The notes beneath the pieces are model-generated. The model did no database searches. It saw only the letters and a list, made by a program, of their open reading frames with translations, and was not told the origin of the DNA. The position numbers and the translations under genes were made by a program. Below, piece by piece: positions 1-8,341 of a DNA stretch of 64,000 nt. Each line of letters starts with the position of its first letter. The first letter of the stretch is position 1. The stretch lies in contig NZ_JACIBY010000002.1 of the NCBI RefSeq assembly GCF_014195535.1, positions 414,206 through 478,205 of the forward strand, read 5' to 3'. Source of the stretch: Runella defluvii (GTDB taxonomy: Bacteria; Bacteroidota; Bacteroidia; Cytophagales; Spirosomataceae).

Positions 1-463
1 CTTTGTGTACCAATTCAACGCGTTTGATACTTTTTGCCATCGGCGTAGGTGATTTCCAAGTCGAAATCATAAGGCCATCTTCAAACTTTGTTTGGCTCAA
101 CGAAAACCCCATGCTCGACAACCCCAAATCTGCTTTCCGATTGTGTAGAAAATAGAAAAACTGGGTTGTTTCGGTACTATAAGTCGCGTTTTGCTGCTGC
201 AATACCGTATTTTTAGTGGGGTCAAACACCTTAATTTCGCCGTTGGAGTTGTTAAAGACGTACAATTCAGCAGGTTTAGGAAAAAGCGTGACCATCCGTC
301 CAGAAGTTGCATAACACAATTCAGCACGGGTATTGATGGTTTTTCCTTTGTGGGCCGTGCGCATTGTCATCGTTGCACTAACTTTACGTACGCTTTGAGC
401 AACAAGCTGATTTACAACGAAAAACGCTACAAATAATTTCCAATAACTCACTGAGATACTCAT
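1..463 (-). CDS. Secreted protein of unknown function, possibly LolA-like (3' end outside window)
   Basis: The frame is open from an ATG at 463 down to base 1, so about 154 N-terminal residues are visible and the C-terminus is missing. The first ~22 residues are hydrophobic and end near LVAQS, which looks like a Sec signal peptide. The rest is rich in short beta-strand-like stretches: a segment reading GKTINTRAEL, then PKPAELYVFNN and GEIKVFDPTKN. That order (weak strand, 'P..aelyvF', 'vfDp..n') recalls the LolA/LolB lipoprotein-carrier fold, but this is only a resemblance. It lies 24 bases after prmC on the same strand and may be the last gene of the respiratory transcript. No function can be assigned. 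Confidence 0.6.
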   Translation of the reverse strand, partial: MSISVSYWKLFVAFFVVNQLVAQSVRKVSATMTMRTAHKGKTINTRAELCYATSGRMVTLFPKPAELYVFNNSNGEIKVFDPTKNTVLQQQNATYSTETTQFFYFLHNRKADLGLSSMGFSLSQTKFEDGLMISTWKSPTPMAKSIKRVELVHK

Positions 464-487
464 TTTTAAACAAAAACCGATGTAGTA

Positions 488-1351
488 TTACAGACCCTCT
501 ATCGACAACTTTGCTTTCACGATGCGGTCTTTTCCGTACATATCCTGAATGACATCAACCTTAACAAAGCCTTTTTCTAAGAAAAGTTGCTTGGTTGCCT
601 GTCCAAAATGTTCGTTGATTTCGACGTAGCAAGCGCCCGTTTTTTTCAGGTGTTTGAGGCAAAAATCGGCGATGGCACGATAAAAAAGTAAGGGATCGGT
701 ATCTTCCACAAACAACGCCAAATGCGGCTCAAAACGCAATACATTAGGCTCCATGCTCGACTGTTCGGAATAAGTCACGTAGGGCGGATTACTCACCACA
801 CAATCAAACTCACCCGCGAAAGTGTCTTCTCTTAAAATATCGTATTTTTCAAACGTTACTTCTGACAACAAACGGTGGGCATTTTCTTGCGCAATCGCCA
901 AGGCATCTTCCGACACATCCCAACCCCAGACTTTGGCAAACGACATAAATCGGTCGAGCGCAATCGCAATACAGCCGCTTCCTGTGCCAATATCAACGAT
1001 TTTAACGGGGTTTTCCTCCCAATAACAATCCTTGACAATCAACCGCACCAATTCTTCGGTTTCTGGACGAGGAATAAGCACCGACGGCGATACTTTAAAC
1101 TCCAAATTGCAGAAATACGTCGAACCGATGATGTGTTGTACTGGCTCACTTTGGTTTAAACGTTTGACGATAGTATCCCAGTCAGGCTGCGAAGCATTGG
1201 CGGGGATAGGCTTATCTACGAGCACATCCACATTGCGAAGCCGTAAGAAATGTTCCATCAGCATAAATGCCATGGCCCTCGCTTCCTTGTGAGGATACGC
1301 AGTTATGTTTTGAACGATATAATCAAAAAGAGGTTTGGCTGAGGAATACAT
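488..1351 (-). CDS. prmC: Peptide chain release factor N5-glutamine methyltransferase
   Basis: PrmC (HemK) methylates the glutamine of the GGQ motif in release factors RF1 and RF2 using SAM. The protein has the usual N-terminal helical substrate-binding domain, then a Rossmann methyltransferase domain with the SAM loop DIGTGSG (about residues 120-126) and the diagnostic NPPY motif (about 188-191) that binds the target glutamine. Length (287 residues) is normal for the family. I chose the ATG at 1351 rather than an in-frame GTG at 1366 because residues before it are not typical of the family. It follows a small membrane-protein gene by 24 bases and precedes a secreted protein by 24 bases, so it is probably co-transcribed with the oxidase genes without sharing their function. 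Confidence 0.93.
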   Translation of the reverse strand: MYSSAKPLFDYIVQNITAYPHKEARAMAFMLMEHFLRLRNVDVLVDKPIPANASQPDWDTIVKRLNQSEPVQHIIGSTYFCNLEFKVSPSVLIPRPETEELVRLIVKDCYWEENPVKIVDIGTGSGCIAIALDRFMSFAKVWGWDVSEDALAIAQENAHRLLSEVTFEKYDILREDTFAGEFDCVVSNPPYVTYSEQSSMEPNVLRFEPHLALFVEDTDPLLFYRAIADFCLKHLKKTGACYVEINEHFGQATKQLFLEKGFVKVDVIQDMYGKDRIVKAKLSIEGL

Positions 1352-1375
1352 AGAGCTCTTCGACACGTGTTGGTT

Positions 1376-1654
1376 TTATTTAAGCACTTCGCGCATACGT
1401 GCCTGTAGCGCCATTTTTTGTTCTAAGGCTTTACGACTATTTCGGTACCACAAATAAGCAATCACAGCCACCGTTAGATAGGGAAAAACAAACAGATAAG
1501 CGATGCCTATGTTGATGCCATTTCCAATCACGTTTTTTCCAGTGCTCATATTGGTTTCAACCGCCCCTTTACACATGGCGCATTGAGCAAACGCCCCGTC
1601 AGTGCTTACTACAAACAGGAGCATCATCACTAAAAGGATACCATACTTTTTCAT
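1376..1654 (-). CDS. Small exported CxxC membrane protein at the end of the oxidase operon
   Basis: A 92-residue protein with a cleavable-looking signal peptide (residues 1-23), directly followed by QCAMCKGAVE, a CxxC pair on the periplasmic side, and one transmembrane helix (about 48-68), ending in a basic cytoplasmic tail. It sits 21 bases after the DUF420 gene and belongs to the oxidase block. Small proteins of this layout are commonly found beside SCO and DUF420 genes in Bacteroidota. The CxxC pair could bind copper or act in thiol exchange during CuA or CuB assembly; that is inference from position, and it is attractive here because the neighbouring SCO-like protein lacks cysteines. No characterised homologue is known to me. 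Confidence 0.75.
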   Translation of the reverse strand: MKKYGILLVMMLLFVVSTDGAFAQCAMCKGAVETNMSTGKNVIGNGINIGIAYLFVFPYLTVAVIAYLWYRNSRKALEQKMALQARMREVLK

Positions 1655-1675
1655 AGTGTTGTTGATTAATATCGG

Positions 1676-2218
1676 TTATTGGTAGTAAGGCGAAATCATT
1701 AAATAAACGATTACGCCCGTTATACTGACATAGAGCCAAATAGGAAACGCCCATTTGACAGCTTTCTTGTGCAGGTCTATCTGATTGCTAAACGCATAAT
1801 ATACTGCGCGTAGCACAAACCACACGACCCCAATCGAAAGCGTGATATGCGTAATGAGCAAGAAATAATAAATTGGACGAATGATTCCTTCGCCTCCGAA
1901 GACGGTAGATTCGTTCGATAAATGATACAAGACGTAGCTCACCAAGAAAAGCGCCCCTAAACAAAAGGAAATGGTCATCATAACCCGATGCGCGGCGATA
2001 TTTTTACGCTTGATGAAATAAAATCCAGCAAGTAACGACACGCTCGTGAGAGAATTAATCACTCCATTGACGTGAGGTAATATTTTTGTCCACTCGCCCA
2101 AGTTCACTTTTGGGATACTTGGATTCAACAAAATAGCGACCACAACGGGAATCGCAACGGCGATTATGTTGATCCATTGATTGAATTTTTTATTTTGCGG
2201 AACAGTGATAGTTGACAT
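1676..2218 (-). CDS. DUF420 membrane protein, probable oxidase assembly factor
   Basis: A 180-residue integral membrane protein with about five transmembrane helices and conserved-looking histidines in the loops (LPHVNG near residue 49, AAHRVMM near 76, LYHLSNE near 98, ITHITL near 124), the pattern of the DUF420 family. Members of this family (CtaM/YozB of Firmicutes) are required for function of heme-copper oxidases, so a role in maturation of the aa3 oxidase encoded upstream fits. The start is two bases after the stop of the SCO-like gene, so translation is probably coupled. Function is inferred from family and context; the DUF420 assignment itself is fairly secure. Confidence 0.82.
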   Translation of the reverse strand: MSTITVPQNKKFNQWINIIAVAIPVVVAILLNPSIPKVNLGEWTKILPHVNGVINSLTSVSLLAGFYFIKRKNIAAHRVMMTISFCLGALFLVSYVLYHLSNESTVFGGEGIIRPIYYFLLITHITLSIGVVWFVLRAVYYAFSNQIDLHKKAVKWAFPIWLYVSITGVIVYLMISPYYQ

Positions 2219-2220
2219 AC

Positions 2221-2739
2221 TTATTTTTCCTTTTTTTGATAGATATCCAACAGTACGCTTATTTCGGTCACCAAACGTTCTACATCCTTCTCATCTTTAC
2301 CATTGTAAAAACCTCGAATATAGCCTTGTTTATCCACTAACACCAACTGTTCGTTGTAGGGAATGGTTTGTTTTGATTTCCCATTTTTTAAATTACCAAG
2401 CTTGTACGTATCTATCAGTAGTTCGGGAGTTCCTTTCTCCACACTAAAGCTTGCTTCTTTGTCAAATAGCTTTTTTGCCCTGTCAAAATGCTGTCTTACC
2501 ACCGCATCACTATCTGGATGGAAGAATCCAGCAACCTTTATCGTCCCTTGGGCAGCCGATGGAACCTGATAAAAAACGGTATCTTTTCCGTTTAAAATTG
2601 GCTTTCCAGCAGCATCAACTGCGGGGACAAAATAGGGTAGCTCAAAGTGGTTTTCACCAAAGCTATGTAAGAATAAAACAATGAAAGCCGGTAATGCCAA
2701 CACCAAGGTCAGCATTCCGGCTTTTATATACTTTTGCAT
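2221..2739 (-). CDS. SCO1/SenC-like thioredoxin-fold protein lacking the copper-binding cysteines
   Basis: The protein has one N-terminal membrane anchor (residues 8-28) and a periplasmic domain. Its C-terminal part (LVLVDKQGYIRGFYNGKDE, then DVERLVTEISVLL) closely follows the end of SCO1 proteins, where the family reads 'lvd..G.irg.ydG.d..dv..l..di..LL'. SCO proteins deliver copper to the CuA site of cytochrome oxidase through a CxxxC motif and a distal His. Here the whole 172-residue sequence contains no cysteine at all, so the classic copper site is gone. Position is right for SCO: after the oxidase structural genes, four bases from subunit IV and two from DUF420. It may be a non-metallated chaperone, or copper delivery may fall to another protein. 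I see no frameshift. Confidence 0.75.
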   Translation of the reverse strand: MQKYIKAGMLTLVLALPAFIVLFLHSFGENHFELPYFVPAVDAAGKPILNGKDTVFYQVPSAAQGTIKVAGFFHPDSDAVVRQHFDRAKKLFDKEASFSVEKGTPELLIDTYKLGNLKNGKSKQTIPYNEQLVLVDKQGYIRGFYNGKDEKDVERLVTEISVLLDIYQKKEK

Positions 2740-2743
2740 CGTA

Positions 2744-3058
2744 CTATCTCAAATCAAAAATAGAACCGCCTTCTGTCATTAATGCTATTAGCAACCAAAC
2801 GACGAAAATACAAGGAAGCAAAGTTGCCCAAATCAACGACTTTACTTCGTGTTTAAGGTGCATAAATTCACCTACGATATAGAACGCCTTTACAATCGTC
2901 ATTCCAACGAAGATAGCTGTTTTAAGCGTACCTGCGGTCAATGTGAATGCAATCAAGAACTCTAAAGCCGTAAGGATAAGTAAGATCCAAAATGTACGCC
3001 AAATTGCTTTGCGTTGTTCTGCGCCAGCGTTTTCGTCGTGTTCGTGAACGTGTGCCAT
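2744..3058 (-). CDS. Cytochrome c oxidase subunit IV
   Basis: A 104-residue protein with three predicted transmembrane helices (about 21-41, 48-68, 76-97), the size and topology of the bacterial COX4/CyoD-like small subunit. It stabilises the CuB site in subunit I of heme-copper oxidases. It follows the subunit III genes and precedes the SCO-like gene, the usual order in Bacteroidota oxidase clusters. The first ten residues (MAHVHEHDEN) are His-rich, a feature shared by several other proteins of this block. No catalytic residues are expected. Confidence 0.85.
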   Translation of the reverse strand: MAHVHEHDENAGAEQRKAIWRTFWILLILTALEFLIAFTLTAGTLKTAIFVGMTIVKAFYIVGEFMHLKHEVKSLIWATLLPCIFVVWLLIALMTEGGSIFDLR

Positions 3059-3123
3059 ATTTTTTCTTAATTAAAGGAGATTAGAAATTAGGTAGTAGGA
3101 AATAAAGCCTTCCCAACAGCATT

Positions 3124-3885
3124 TTATACCAAGTAAAAGAATGTAAATACGAATACCCACACCAAGTCAACAAAGTGCCAGTAAAGACCTACTTTTTCTA
3201 CCATTTCATACGACCCACGGCGATCATAAAAACCAGTTGACGTTCTGTAGAAAATCAAGTAATTAAGCACTACTCCTGAGAATACGTGTGTACCGTGGAA
3301 TCCTGTAATGAAGAAAAACAAATCAGCAAACGCTGGAGGGCCGTATTGGTTTTGGGTCAAGTTAGCGCCAAAAACTGTTTTAGACACCCATGAGCCATCC
3401 ACCAATTCTTTGATCACAGTTCCATTGTCTGTTCCGTGGATAAAGTGCGTCCACTCCCATGCTTGGCAACCCAAGAAAGTAGCGCCACCGAGGATTGTCC
3501 ACAACATATATTTTTCAACCGCAGCGCGATCCATACGGTGACCTGCTTCTACTGCAAGTACCATTGTAACCGAGCTAAGAATCAAAATGAAGGTCATAAT
3601 CCCTACAAAAACGAGTGGGGCATGAAGGCCGTGCATAAATGGCAGGGCATCAAATACCTTTTCAGGAATTGGCCAATAGGCAGGTGATGATACAAAATCA
3701 GCGACCTTACCCGCATAGGCAGGATAACTGAAGCGAACTAAGCCATAAGAAACCAACAAGGCCGAGAAAGTAAATGTATCTGATACTAAAAAGAACCACA
3801 TCATCAACTTCCCGTAGCTAGCCTTCATGGGCTCAACTCCACCTAGCCATACATTTTTCACATTCGGTTGTGCAGTAGCAGCCAT
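3124..3885 (-). CDS. coxC: Cytochrome c oxidase subunit III
   Basis: Subunit III of the aa3-type heme-copper oxidase, 253 residues with about six to seven transmembrane helices. Family-type motifs include WFFLVSDTFTF near the N-terminus, FHGTHVFSGV (the His-rich helix region) and the C-terminal YWHFVDLVWVFVF, which is the signature end of COX3. Subunit III is not needed for electron transfer but protects the enzyme from turnover inactivation and shapes the proton-uptake path. A second subunit III-like gene lies 42 bases upstream, so the oxidase has two related subunits, as in many Bacteroidota. Confidence 0.93.
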   Translation of the reverse strand: MAATAQPNVKNVWLGGVEPMKASYGKLMMWFFLVSDTFTFSALLVSYGLVRFSYPAYAGKVADFVSSPAYWPIPEKVFDALPFMHGLHAPLVFVGIMTFILILSSVTMVLAVEAGHRMDRAAVEKYMLWTILGGATFLGCQAWEWTHFIHGTDNGTVIKELVDGSWVSKTVFGANLTQNQYGPPAFADLFFFITGFHGTHVFSGVVLNYLIFYRTSTGFYDRRGSYEMVEKVGLYWHFVDLVWVFVFTFFYLV

Positions 3886-3927
3886 CGTTATTCTATTAAA
3901 AATTCAGGTTTTAAGTAAAATGTTTAA

Positions 3928-4512
3928 TCAACGGAAATACAAAAGAAATGCAAATAAATAAAGCCAAAGAATATCAAGAAAATGCCAATATGTGGTACAA
4001 ATCTCGATTCTTCTCAAGTTTTTTGCGTGAACTTTTAGGCGCATTGCCGAGATAAAAGTAACACACAACACAATCAGACCTGTTACCAAGTGAACGCCGT
4101 GAAGAAGCGTAAAAACGTAAAAGAACGAACCTGAGGGGTTACCAACGAAATAAATGTTTTGGGCCACTAGGTCTTTCCATCCTTCTACTTGCATCCACAA
4201 AAACGCCAGTCCAAGCACAAAAGTAATAGAAATTGCGATTTTGAGCGTATTGAAATTGTCTTTTTTTGCAGCTAAATATGCCCAGTGCATGGCAATACTG
4301 CTAATAATCAAGACAACAGAACTTGTCCAAAAAATTTGAGGAACCTCAAATTCAACCCAGTTTCCTTCTGCTCTACGCACCAAATAGGCACTTGTCTGCG
4401 AGGCAAAAAGCATGATAATTGTTACGATAAAACCCCACAAGATAAACTTCTTGGGATCCATCGACAAGGTTTCTGGCGCTTCCTCTATCCTTAGTTTTTC
4501 AACCTTTGCCAT
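3928..4512 (-). CDS. Second cytochrome c oxidase subunit III-like protein
   Basis: A 194-residue COX3-family protein with five predicted membrane helices. It carries LLHGVHLVTGL and the C-terminal TYWHFLDILWLYLF, both parallel to the signatures in the neighbouring coxC, but it is about 60 residues shorter. Paired subunit III genes in one oxidase cluster are normal for Bacteroidota; the two copies may occupy one composite subunit III position. The gene is 42 bases before coxC and 42 bases after the heme O synthase gene in transcription order. Confidence 0.9.
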   Translation of the reverse strand: MAKVEKLRIEEAPETLSMDPKKFILWGFIVTIIMLFASQTSAYLVRRAEGNWVEFEVPQIFWTSSVVLIISSIAMHWAYLAAKKDNFNTLKIAISITFVLGLAFLWMQVEGWKDLVAQNIYFVGNPSGSFFYVFTLLHGVHLVTGLIVLCVTFISAMRLKVHAKNLRRIEICTTYWHFLDILWLYLFAFLLYFR

Positions 4513-4554
4513 AGTTTTAAAAATTATTTTAAGTCATTACTTAGTTTTCAACAA

Positions 4555-5430
4555 CTAAGCCTTATCCAACAAATAAGCGATTTGTACAATGGGCAAATAC
4601 GCAAATGAGCCAAACATAAGCTGTAGGGCTGTTTTGTCTGAGCACTTCCGCATCAAATGAAACGTTTGAGCCAAAAACAACACGCCAAACAGCATAGCGA
4701 CCAGCGCTGAGTTAATTCCTGTCATTCCAAGCTCGTACGGCAACCACCCTACTGGCAAGAGAAATAAGGTATAAATCATCATTTGAATCGCCGTATTTAG
4801 GTCTTTTCCTCCTTTTGAAGGTAAAAGATTAAAGCCTGCTTTTTTGTAATCTTCATCCAACACCCAAGCAATGGCCCAGAAGTGTGGGAATTGCCAGAAA
4901 AATTGAATCGCGAACAAAATGCCTGGTTCTAGTCCAAACTGATTTGTGGCAGCTACCCAGCCAATCATTGGCGGAAATGCCCCAGGAATGGCTCCTACGA
5001 AAACTGCTATCGTCCCCACGCGTTTGAGAGGTGTGTAAACAAAGCCGTATAAAATCGTGGAAAGGATGGCCAAAGCACACGCTCTTACATTGAACTCTGT
5101 CAAAAATATGAACGTCGCAAAAGCGAATAAGACTAAGGCAAACATAGTAGCTTCATTCACCGAAACACGGCCACTAGGAAGTGGTCGATTTTGGGTTCTT
5201 TTCATCAATTTATCCAAATCTTTCTCAATGATTTGGTTGATGATATTTGCCGCACCAGTGATTGAAAAAGCCGCCAAAATAAAAAGTAATAGGCTAGGCC
5301 AGCTTACTTTTTCGACCGCTAGGCTATATCCAAACGCCCCCGAAAAAGCCACTAACCACGCCAAGCGAAGTTTCATCAACTCCAAATAGCTGCGTACTTT
5401 TTCAAAAAATAAATTGATTGCCAATGTCAT
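4555..5430 (-). CDS. ctaB: Protoheme IX farnesyltransferase (heme O synthase)
   Basis: CtaB/CyoE attaches a farnesyl group from farnesyl diphosphate to heme B, giving heme O, the precursor of heme A for the oxidase. The 291-residue protein is a UbiA-superfamily prenyltransferase with about eight helices. Visible motifs are the first Asp-rich site NQIIEKDLDKLMKRTQNRPLP, split here as N...D...D with the following MKRT.NRPLPSGR box, and the second site DEDYKKAGFNLLPS. Its start is three bases from the end of ctaA, so the two heme-modification genes are probably translated together. Confidence 0.95.
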   Translation of the reverse strand: MTLAINLFFEKVRSYLELMKLRLAWLVAFSGAFGYSLAVEKVSWPSLLLFILAAFSITGAANIINQIIEKDLDKLMKRTQNRPLPSGRVSVNEATMFALVLFAFATFIFLTEFNVRACALAILSTILYGFVYTPLKRVGTIAVFVGAIPGAFPPMIGWVAATNQFGLEPGILFAIQFFWQFPHFWAIAWVLDEDYKKAGFNLLPSKGGKDLNTAIQMMIYTLFLLPVGWLPYELGMTGINSALVAMLFGVLFLAQTFHLMRKCSDKTALQLMFGSFAYLPIVQIAYLLDKA

Positions 5431-5432
5431 TG

Positions 5433-6455
5433 TTAGGCGTTAATATTTTCAGTAGTGAATAATTGTCTTTTGTTGAAGACTACTTCGGCATTAATTAACA
5501 ACAAAAGAACAAACTGTAATCCCAGTGCAATTGTAGCGAGTGTCAAGTGAAGAGGTTGCGCAAATGCAGGGACTGACCAATATGCCATGATAATCCCAGT
5601 AGCTATTTCAATGATAACCATCACCAACAACGCCAGCGTCAACTTATAAATGATACCGCTTTGAGAGGCCGCTTTTCGTAGCCAATAAAGTAAACCTACG
5701 TGCAACCCAAAAAGCAAAATGGAGTAAGATCGGTGAATGTAAAATTTCACGCCCAAATGCTCTATCCACTGATTTCTGCCAGCTTCTCCGAGTTCTTTTA
5801 TCGCCACATCCATTACTTCCCTCACTTGCGTACCTAGTAAGACTTGCACGAGTGATAAAATCAACGTCCAAATAAGCCACTTATTTATGAACGTTTTCTT
5901 TTTGATTTCAACGAGTTGCACATCCCCAACGTACGACCTTGCCATGGTATAAATCAGTACAAATACGATGACAATCGCCAGCAACATGTGCAAAGTGACC
6001 ATAACGGGCGCAAGCTCCGAAGATACCACTTTTGCACCCAACCAACCTTGAAACCCTACTAGCAAAAATGCCAGTAAGCTCATGTAAAAAATGGGTCGGT
6101 CGCGTTTAAGAAAAGGAATAGAAGCGAGAAGAGTAGCAAAAATTAAGAGCCCGGTAAATACCCCAAAAAGCCGATTAAGGTATTCTGTCCACGTCTTAAC
6201 TACATTAAATTCTACCTCTCCTTTTAATTTGGCACCAAAAATTTCTTGGTAGTTGGCAGGTAGTTCAGAAACTTCCGTTGGAGGAACCCAAGAGCCAAAA
6301 CATTTTGGCCAATCGGGGCAACCCATCCCAGAGCCAGTACTTCTAACAATCCCGCCGATTATTATCAAAACATAAACGACAACTACTGTTAGAAGTGCTA
6401 GCTTCTGAAATAAGCGATTATTTGTATCAGAATTAGTGTGACGCAAACTGGTCAT
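5433..6455 (-). CDS. ctaA: Heme A synthase (COX15/CtaA family)
   Basis: CtaA oxidises the C8 methyl of heme O to the formyl group of heme A. The protein has about eight membrane helices and the family features GGIVRSTGSGMGCPDWPKCFG near the N-terminus (shown here in part: STGSGMGCPDWP), the catalytic-type glutamate in KTWTEYLNRLFG, and His residues in TLHMLLA, IHRSYS and PLHLTLA positioned as heme ligands. I start it at the ATG at 6455; longer reading frames open only at a TTG. It overlaps the end of coxA by 23 bases, which suggests translational coupling of the heme A maker to the subunit that binds it. Confidence 0.94.
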   Translation of the reverse strand: MTSLRHTNSDTNNRLFQKLALLTVVVVYVLIIIGGIVRSTGSGMGCPDWPKCFGSWVPPTEVSELPANYQEIFGAKLKGEVEFNVVKTWTEYLNRLFGVFTGLLIFATLLASIPFLKRDRPIFYMSLLAFLLVGFQGWLGAKVVSSELAPVMVTLHMLLAIVIVFVLIYTMARSYVGDVQLVEIKKKTFINKWLIWTLILSLVQVLLGTQVREVMDVAIKELGEAGRNQWIEHLGVKFYIHRSYSILLFGLHVGLLYWLRKAASQSGIIYKLTLALLVMVIIEIATGIIMAYWSVPAFAQPLHLTLATIALGLQFVLLLLINAEVVFNKRQLFTTENINA

Positions 6456-8310
6456 TATAATTTTGAGCCTCAATTTCTTTTTCCTGCGCTATATACTCAT
6501 TCTCATGCGGGAAGTTAGATTCGAGCGTTTGAGAGTGAGGAATATTTTGAGGAATAAAATCAACGTCAGATCCTGGCTTGCTATAATCGTATGGCCAACG
6601 ATATACCGCAGGAATTTCTCCTACCCAGTTTCCGTGACCTACGTTTACTGGTGTTGTCCACTCCAAAGTATTTGAATTCCAAGGGTTTTGAGGTGCTACT
6701 TTACCTTTAAACATGCTGTAGAAGAAATTCCAAAGGAATATAAACTGAGCAAAGAAAGTAAAGATGGCAGCTATCGAAACAAACATGTTCAAATCAGTGA
6801 ACGACTTACCAAAGTCAAAGCTTGTGAATTGGTAATAACGACGTGGGAAACCTGCAATACCGATGTAGTGCATTGGCATAAATACCAAATATACCCCAGC
6901 AAAAGTAAGCCAGAAGTGAATTTGACCAAGTGTACTGTTAAGCATACGGCCAAACATTTTTGGATACCAGTGGTAAATACCCGCGAAGAACCCAAAGGCA
7001 GAAGCAGCACCCATTACAATGTGGAAGTGAGCTACTACAAAATAAGTATCGTGCAATTGAATATCCAATGCCGAGTTTCCAAGAATGATCCCCGTCAAAC
7101 CACCTGATACGAACAACGATACCAGACCGATTGAGAACAACATACCTGGCGTAAAGACGATGTTTCCACGCCACAAAGTTGTGATGTAGTTAAACGCTTT
7201 TACCGCCGATGGAACCGCAATAATCAACGTCAAGAACATAAAGATTGAGCCCAAGAATGGATTCATACCTGTTACGAACATGTGGTGCGCCCATACGATA
7301 AAGGCAAGGAATGCAATCGCCATGATAGAGGCAATCATCGCACGGTAACCAAAGATTGGCTTACGAGCATTCGTTGCAATTACTTCTGACGTGATACCAA
7401 GGGCTGGCAACAATACGATATATACTTCTGGGTGTCCTAAGAACCAGAACAAGTGTTGGAACAAGATTGGGCTACCACCAACGTTTGGCAAAGCTTCACC
7501 GTTGATATAAATTTCTGACAAATAGAAACTTGTTCCGAAGTGACGGTCAAAAATCAACAACAAAGCTGCTGAAAGCAATACAGGGAAAGAGATAATTCCC
7601 AATACGGCCGTGATTAAGAACGCCCAAATTGTCAATGGAAGACGTGTGAAAGTCATACCACGTGTACGAAGGTTGATTACGGTTGTAACGTAGTTCAAAC
7701 TTCCTAACAATGAAGACATGATAAAAATCGCCATACTTGACAACCAAAGCGTCATCCCCATTTCAGAACCCATGTGGGCTTGTGGTAATGCACTTAATGG
7801 CGGGTAAATTACCCAACCACCTGCTGCTGGCCCTGTTTCAAGGAAGATAGAGATAAACATCAATAAACCTGAAACAAAGAACAACCAAAACGAAAGCATG
7901 TTCAAGAACCCTGATGCCATATCACGAGCTCCAACTTGCAATGGAATCAAGAAGTTACTGAAAGTTCCACTCAAACCTGCCGTCAATACAAAGAATACCA
8001 TGATGGTACCGTGCATGGTTACAAGGGCAAGGTAAAAGTTAGGGTCTAATGCGCCTGTTTCAGTAATCCAATCACCTAGAAATGGCTTTAGCCAGCTCAA
8101 GTCTGCACCAGGAAACCCTAGTTGCAAACGGAAGATAACGGACATCGCAGCTCCAATGATAGCCCAAAAAATACCAGTTATCATGTACTGTTTGGCTATC
8201 ACTTTGTGATCTTCAGAGAAGATATATTGGCGCCAGAAGTTTAACTCGTGGTGCTCATGTTCATCGTGAGAGTGGACATCATGTCCCAAGTTAGCCTCTA
8301 CTACTGACAT
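6433..8310 (-). CDS. coxA: Cytochrome c oxidase subunit I, aa3 type
   Basis: Catalytic subunit of the heme-copper oxidase, reducing oxygen to water and pumping protons. It is 625 residues with the 12-helix core. The motif FLGHPEVYI holds the CuB His, the D-channel Glu and the Tyr cross-linked to His, which marks an A1-type enzyme; WAHHMFVTG supplies two more CuB His residues; HDTYFVVAHFHIV supplies the heme a3 and heme a ligands. The first ~21 residues are His-rich (six His between residues 10 and 21). It follows coxB by 31 bases. The C-terminal ~80 residues extend beyond the catalytic core and carry a charged tail. Confidence 0.97.
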   Translation of the reverse strand: MSVVEANLGHDVHSHDEHEHHELNFWRQYIFSEDHKVIAKQYMITGIFWAIIGAAMSVIFRLQLGFPGADLSWLKPFLGDWITETGALDPNFYLALVTMHGTIMVFFVLTAGLSGTFSNFLIPLQVGARDMASGFLNMLSFWLFFVSGLLMFISIFLETGPAAGGWVIYPPLSALPQAHMGSEMGMTLWLSSMAIFIMSSLLGSLNYVTTVINLRTRGMTFTRLPLTIWAFLITAVLGIISFPVLLSAALLLIFDRHFGTSFYLSEIYINGEALPNVGGSPILFQHLFWFLGHPEVYIVLLPALGITSEVIATNARKPIFGYRAMIASIMAIAFLAFIVWAHHMFVTGMNPFLGSIFMFLTLIIAVPSAVKAFNYITTLWRGNIVFTPGMLFSIGLVSLFVSGGLTGIILGNSALDIQLHDTYFVVAHFHIVMGAASAFGFFAGIYHWYPKMFGRMLNSTLGQIHFWLTFAGVYLVFMPMHYIGIAGFPRRYYQFTSFDFGKSFTDLNMFVSIAAIFTFFAQFIFLWNFFYSMFKGKVAPQNPWNSNTLEWTTPVNVGHGNWVGEIPAVYRWPYDYSKPGSDVDFIPQNIPHSQTLESNFPHENEYIAQEKEIEAQNYNDQFASH

Positions 8311-8341
8311 TTTTATTTAGATTTTAAAGTTATAATTTCTA

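Noticed and set aside
2221-2739. Frameshift or pseudogene explanation for the SCO-like protein
   Set aside because: The frame is intact from ATG to stop, the gene is tightly packed between neighbours, and the C-terminal SCO sequence is well kept, so a real cysteine-free variant is more likely.
6688-7107. 139-codon plus-strand open frame inside coxA
   Set aside because: It is antisense to the best conserved part of coxA, has no family features, and arises from codon structure of the real gene.
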